A stretch of DNA of 8,594 nt from Treponema sp. (lineage in GTDB: Bacteria > Spirochaetota > Spirochaetia > Treponematales > Breznakiellaceae): contig JAISPH010000186.1 of assembly GCA_031275035.1 (NCBI GenBank), forward strand, positions 1 to 8,594, in the 5' to 3' direction. The number at the start of each line of letters is the position of its first letter. Positions within the stretch are counted from its first letter, which is position 1. The position numbers and the translations under genes were made by a program. The notes under the pieces are model-generated. The model worked only from the letters and a program-made list of their open reading frames with translations, was not told the origin of the DNA and did not search any database. Shown here in pieces: positions 7,573 to 8,594 of this stretch.

Positions 7573-7696
7573 GGTGGTGATATATACGCAATGCGTCTAT
7601 TTCCGGGGCAGGGCCGATTATACGAATTACGTCTATATGCGTTGAAACGGCGATTATACGAATTGCGTATATATACCGGCAGGGCGCGGGGCGGGT
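7154..7696 (+). repeat. Tandem array of about 14 degenerate 36-37-bp dyad units
   Basis: Units begin at 7154, 7191, 7228, 7264, 7322, 7358, 7395, 7431, 7468, 7506, 7542, 7579, 7616 and 7652. Most are 36-38 bp; the fourth is 58 bp. A typical unit opens with GATATATACGCAATGCGTCT and continues into TATA, forming an imperfect dyad whose centre ACGCAATGCGT is palindromic apart from its middle base. A G-rich tail of about 12-15 bases on the plus strand follows (such as GCGGGCGGGTGGT). Units 4 and 6 carry a variant head, GTAACACGTATTCG. There are no unique spacers, so this is not a CRISPR array. It fills the gap between two convergent terminators. Function is unknown; candidates are a protein-binding array, a structural DNA element, or a satellite-like expansion. 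Confidence 0.85.
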
Positions 7697-7710
7697 AGAT
7701 GCGCAGGCGC

Positions 7711-7736
7711 AAAAGCCCCCGGCCAATGCCGGGGGC
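7711..7736 (-). terminator. Rho-independent terminator of the BspA-like gene
   Basis: A perfect 9-bp stem (GCCCCCGGC at 7715-7723 and GCCGGGGGC at 7728-7736) closes a 4-base loop. On the minus strand it is followed by TTTT (7714-7711). It starts 9 bases after the TAG of the minus-strand repeat-protein gene. The plus-strand tail is CGCTTTG, so weak bidirectional action is possible. Confidence 0.8.
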
Positions 7737-7745
7737 CGCTTTGCT

Positions 7746-8279
7746 CTACTCCCGCCAGTTCGCGTCTATCGATGTATAGTCGCTCCATACCCCGCCGCTG
7801 GGGCCGAAGGTATCCATGTCGCTGCCTGGCGCGGTGTTGCCGTTAATGATGTTTGTTGCGGTCCTGGTCTGCGAAGCCGCGCCGCTTCCCAGCTTGAAGG
7901 TGTATTGAAACGCATTGCTCCCCAAAGAAGCGGGTCTTGGAAACGTAAAGACCCCATTAACCAGGAACGCTGCGCCATCGCAGCCGGAGAACATACCGGA
8001 GGCGAAGCTGTCGCCCGCTGCCGTAATGTTCCGGGGCAGATTAAAGACATTATTCATGGTGAACGCTGCGCCGTTGCAGCCGATGAACATAGCGTCGGCG
8101 AAGCGGTCGCCCCCCGCGGCGACGCTGTCCCAGGCGGGGGAAAACCCGAAGCGTGGCCCCATGGTAAACGCGGGGTTTTGGCTGCCGGAAAACGTATAGG
8201 CCCATTCCCAGTCCGGCGCCGTGCCGCCGTTTAGCTGGGCCCGGGTACGGGTCATCAGGGGCTCCAGCGGCGAATCCAC
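7746..8279 (-). pseudogene. C-terminal part of a BspA/DUF285-like repeat surface protein (frameshifted gene)
   Basis: The frame gives 177 residues from a GTG at 8279 to a TAG at 7746. It contains about three repeats of 32-34 residues: a diverged one near 25-58, then 59-90 (FADAMFIGCNGAAFTMNNVF) and 91-122 (FASGMFSGCDGAAFLVNGVF). Each has an aromatic-x-x-x-MF-x-GC core followed by a hydrophobic strand and Pro. These resemble the MFxxC-type repeats of BspA/DUF285 surface proteins, used by host-associated bacteria for adhesion or surface display. A non-repeat tail ends in WRE. The GTG is not a convincing start: there is no signal peptide, and protein-like sequence continues upstream in another frame. 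I read this as the 3' part of a longer gene broken by a frameshift near 8283-8288. It ends 9 bases before a strong terminator. Confidence 0.6.
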
Positions 8280-8443
8280 GGAAACTTATTAGCCTGGGCG
8301 TTTGCCCCATTGGTATTATCACTAAACCCAAAGGCCCCAAGCCACGCATCCTCGGACCCGGCGGGCTTGATGGTGATCCTATAGGTCCCGGCGGCAGTAT
8401 AGGTATGGCCGATACCATTGTCATTCTCCCCGCCATTCCGGCT
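8280..8443 (-). pseudogene. Upstream fragment of the same BspA-like gene, in a shifted frame
   Basis: In the frame offset by one base from the 3' part, the minus strand encodes a Gly/Asn-rich linker (SRNGGENDNGIG) followed by a beta-like module with HTYTAAGTYRITIKPAGSED and then AWLGAFGFSDNTNGANAQ. This reads as ordinary protein and ends around NKF at 8282-8290, where the downstream frame takes over with VSVDSPLEPLMTRTRAQL. Adding one base in AATAAGTTTCC would join the two into one protein. An in-frame TAA at 8444-8446 cuts this segment off from anything upstream. Either the gene is decaying or the sequence has errors; the 5' end lies beyond the window. Confidence 0.5.
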
Positions 8444-8512
8444 TTAGCCCCTGTTGTTCCGGCCTTGCCCCCCGGCGTCCGGCAAGCGGAAGCAAAACGG
8501 CCCCGGCAGAAC

Positions 8513-8565
8513 ATCTGAAAGCGGTCCGCCCCTTGGGGGCTTCGGTCAAGTGTCCGCTTTCAGAT
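8513..8565. repeat. 53-bp inverted-repeat structure with a nested hairpin
   Basis: Perfect 12-bp terminal arms, ATCTGAAAGCGG (8513-8524) and CCGCTTTCAGAT (8554-8565), enclose 29 bases that contain a second hairpin, GCCCC-TTG-GGGGC (8528-8540). The rest of 8444-8594 holds no intact gene. On the minus strand a Gly-rich frame (SRNGSGPGG) enters from the right edge, and every frame that continues the BspA-like gene is interrupted here. It could be a small palindromic (REP- or MITE-like) insertion or a structured RNA element. No target duplication is evident. Confidence 0.55.
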
Positions 8566-8594
8566 AACCCGCCCGGGCCGCTGCCGTTCCGGCT

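Noticed and set aside
7154..7696. CRISPR array
   Set aside because: The 36-37-bp spacing resembles CRISPR repeat length, but units are directly adjacent, degenerate and lack unique spacers, and no cas gene is present.
7506..7696. Replication origin iterons
   Set aside because: Repeats with AT-rich heads can suggest iterons, but no initiator gene, DnaA-box cluster or AT-rich unwinding block is present, and the units span a 540-bp array between ordinary convergent genes.
7523..7726. Minus-strand short frame within the repeat array
   Set aside because: It is built from the repeat units with drifting phase, runs across the terminator stem region, and has no ribosome site that I can see.
8050..8514. 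154-codon minus-strand frame overlapping the BspA-like gene
   Set aside because: Its product is Pro/Gly/Arg-rich. The repeat protein and its upstream module are read in the other two frames, so this is an out-of-phase reading.

Overview
The window most likely comes from a GC-rich spirochaete of the termite-gut Treponema type (Breznakiellaceae-like). This is an inference. It rests on GC-rich codon use, a receiver-like/PilZ protein of spirochaetal style, and a repeat protein at the right edge that looks like the BspA/DUF285-type surface proteins common in those treponemes. No rRNA or other definitive marker gene is present.

Layout from left to right. Positions 2-196 (+) hold the 3' end of an unidentified gene, which overlaps the end of the next gene tail to tail. 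On the minus strand, 1901 to 178, lies a two-gene unit: a secreted protein of unknown function (GTG start), coupled by an ATGA overlap to a protein with an N-terminal receiver-like fold and a C-terminal PilZ-like domain. A 36-bp divergent spacer (1902-1937) separates it from a plus-strand operon: full-length mfd (transcription-repair coupling factor), a HAD-family phosphatase and a PlsC-type acyltransferase. The three genes have 11- and 21-bp gaps, and a hairpin plus T-rich tail at about 7025-7048 ends the unit.

The gene-poor stretch 7049-7710 is mostly a tandem array of about 14 degenerate 36-37-bp units (7154-7696). Each unit pairs an AT-rich imperfect dyad with a G-rich spacer on the plus strand. 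It has no spacers or cas genes and is not a CRISPR array. It sits between the operon terminator and a minus-strand terminator (7711-7736) that ends the next gene, so it lies in a convergent, probably little-transcribed zone.

At 7746-8443 (-) is the 3' part of a BspA/DUF285-like repeat protein gene. It is broken by a one-base frameshift near 8283-8288 and an in-frame stop at 8444-8446. Upstream of it a 53-bp inverted-repeat structure (8513-8565) lies in a Gly/Asn-rich linker region, so the gene looks decayed or wrongly sequenced there.

The most unusual features are the 36-37-bp dyad array, and two patches inside mfd built from a 15-bp near-palindromic unit that is read in different codon phases at its two sites.
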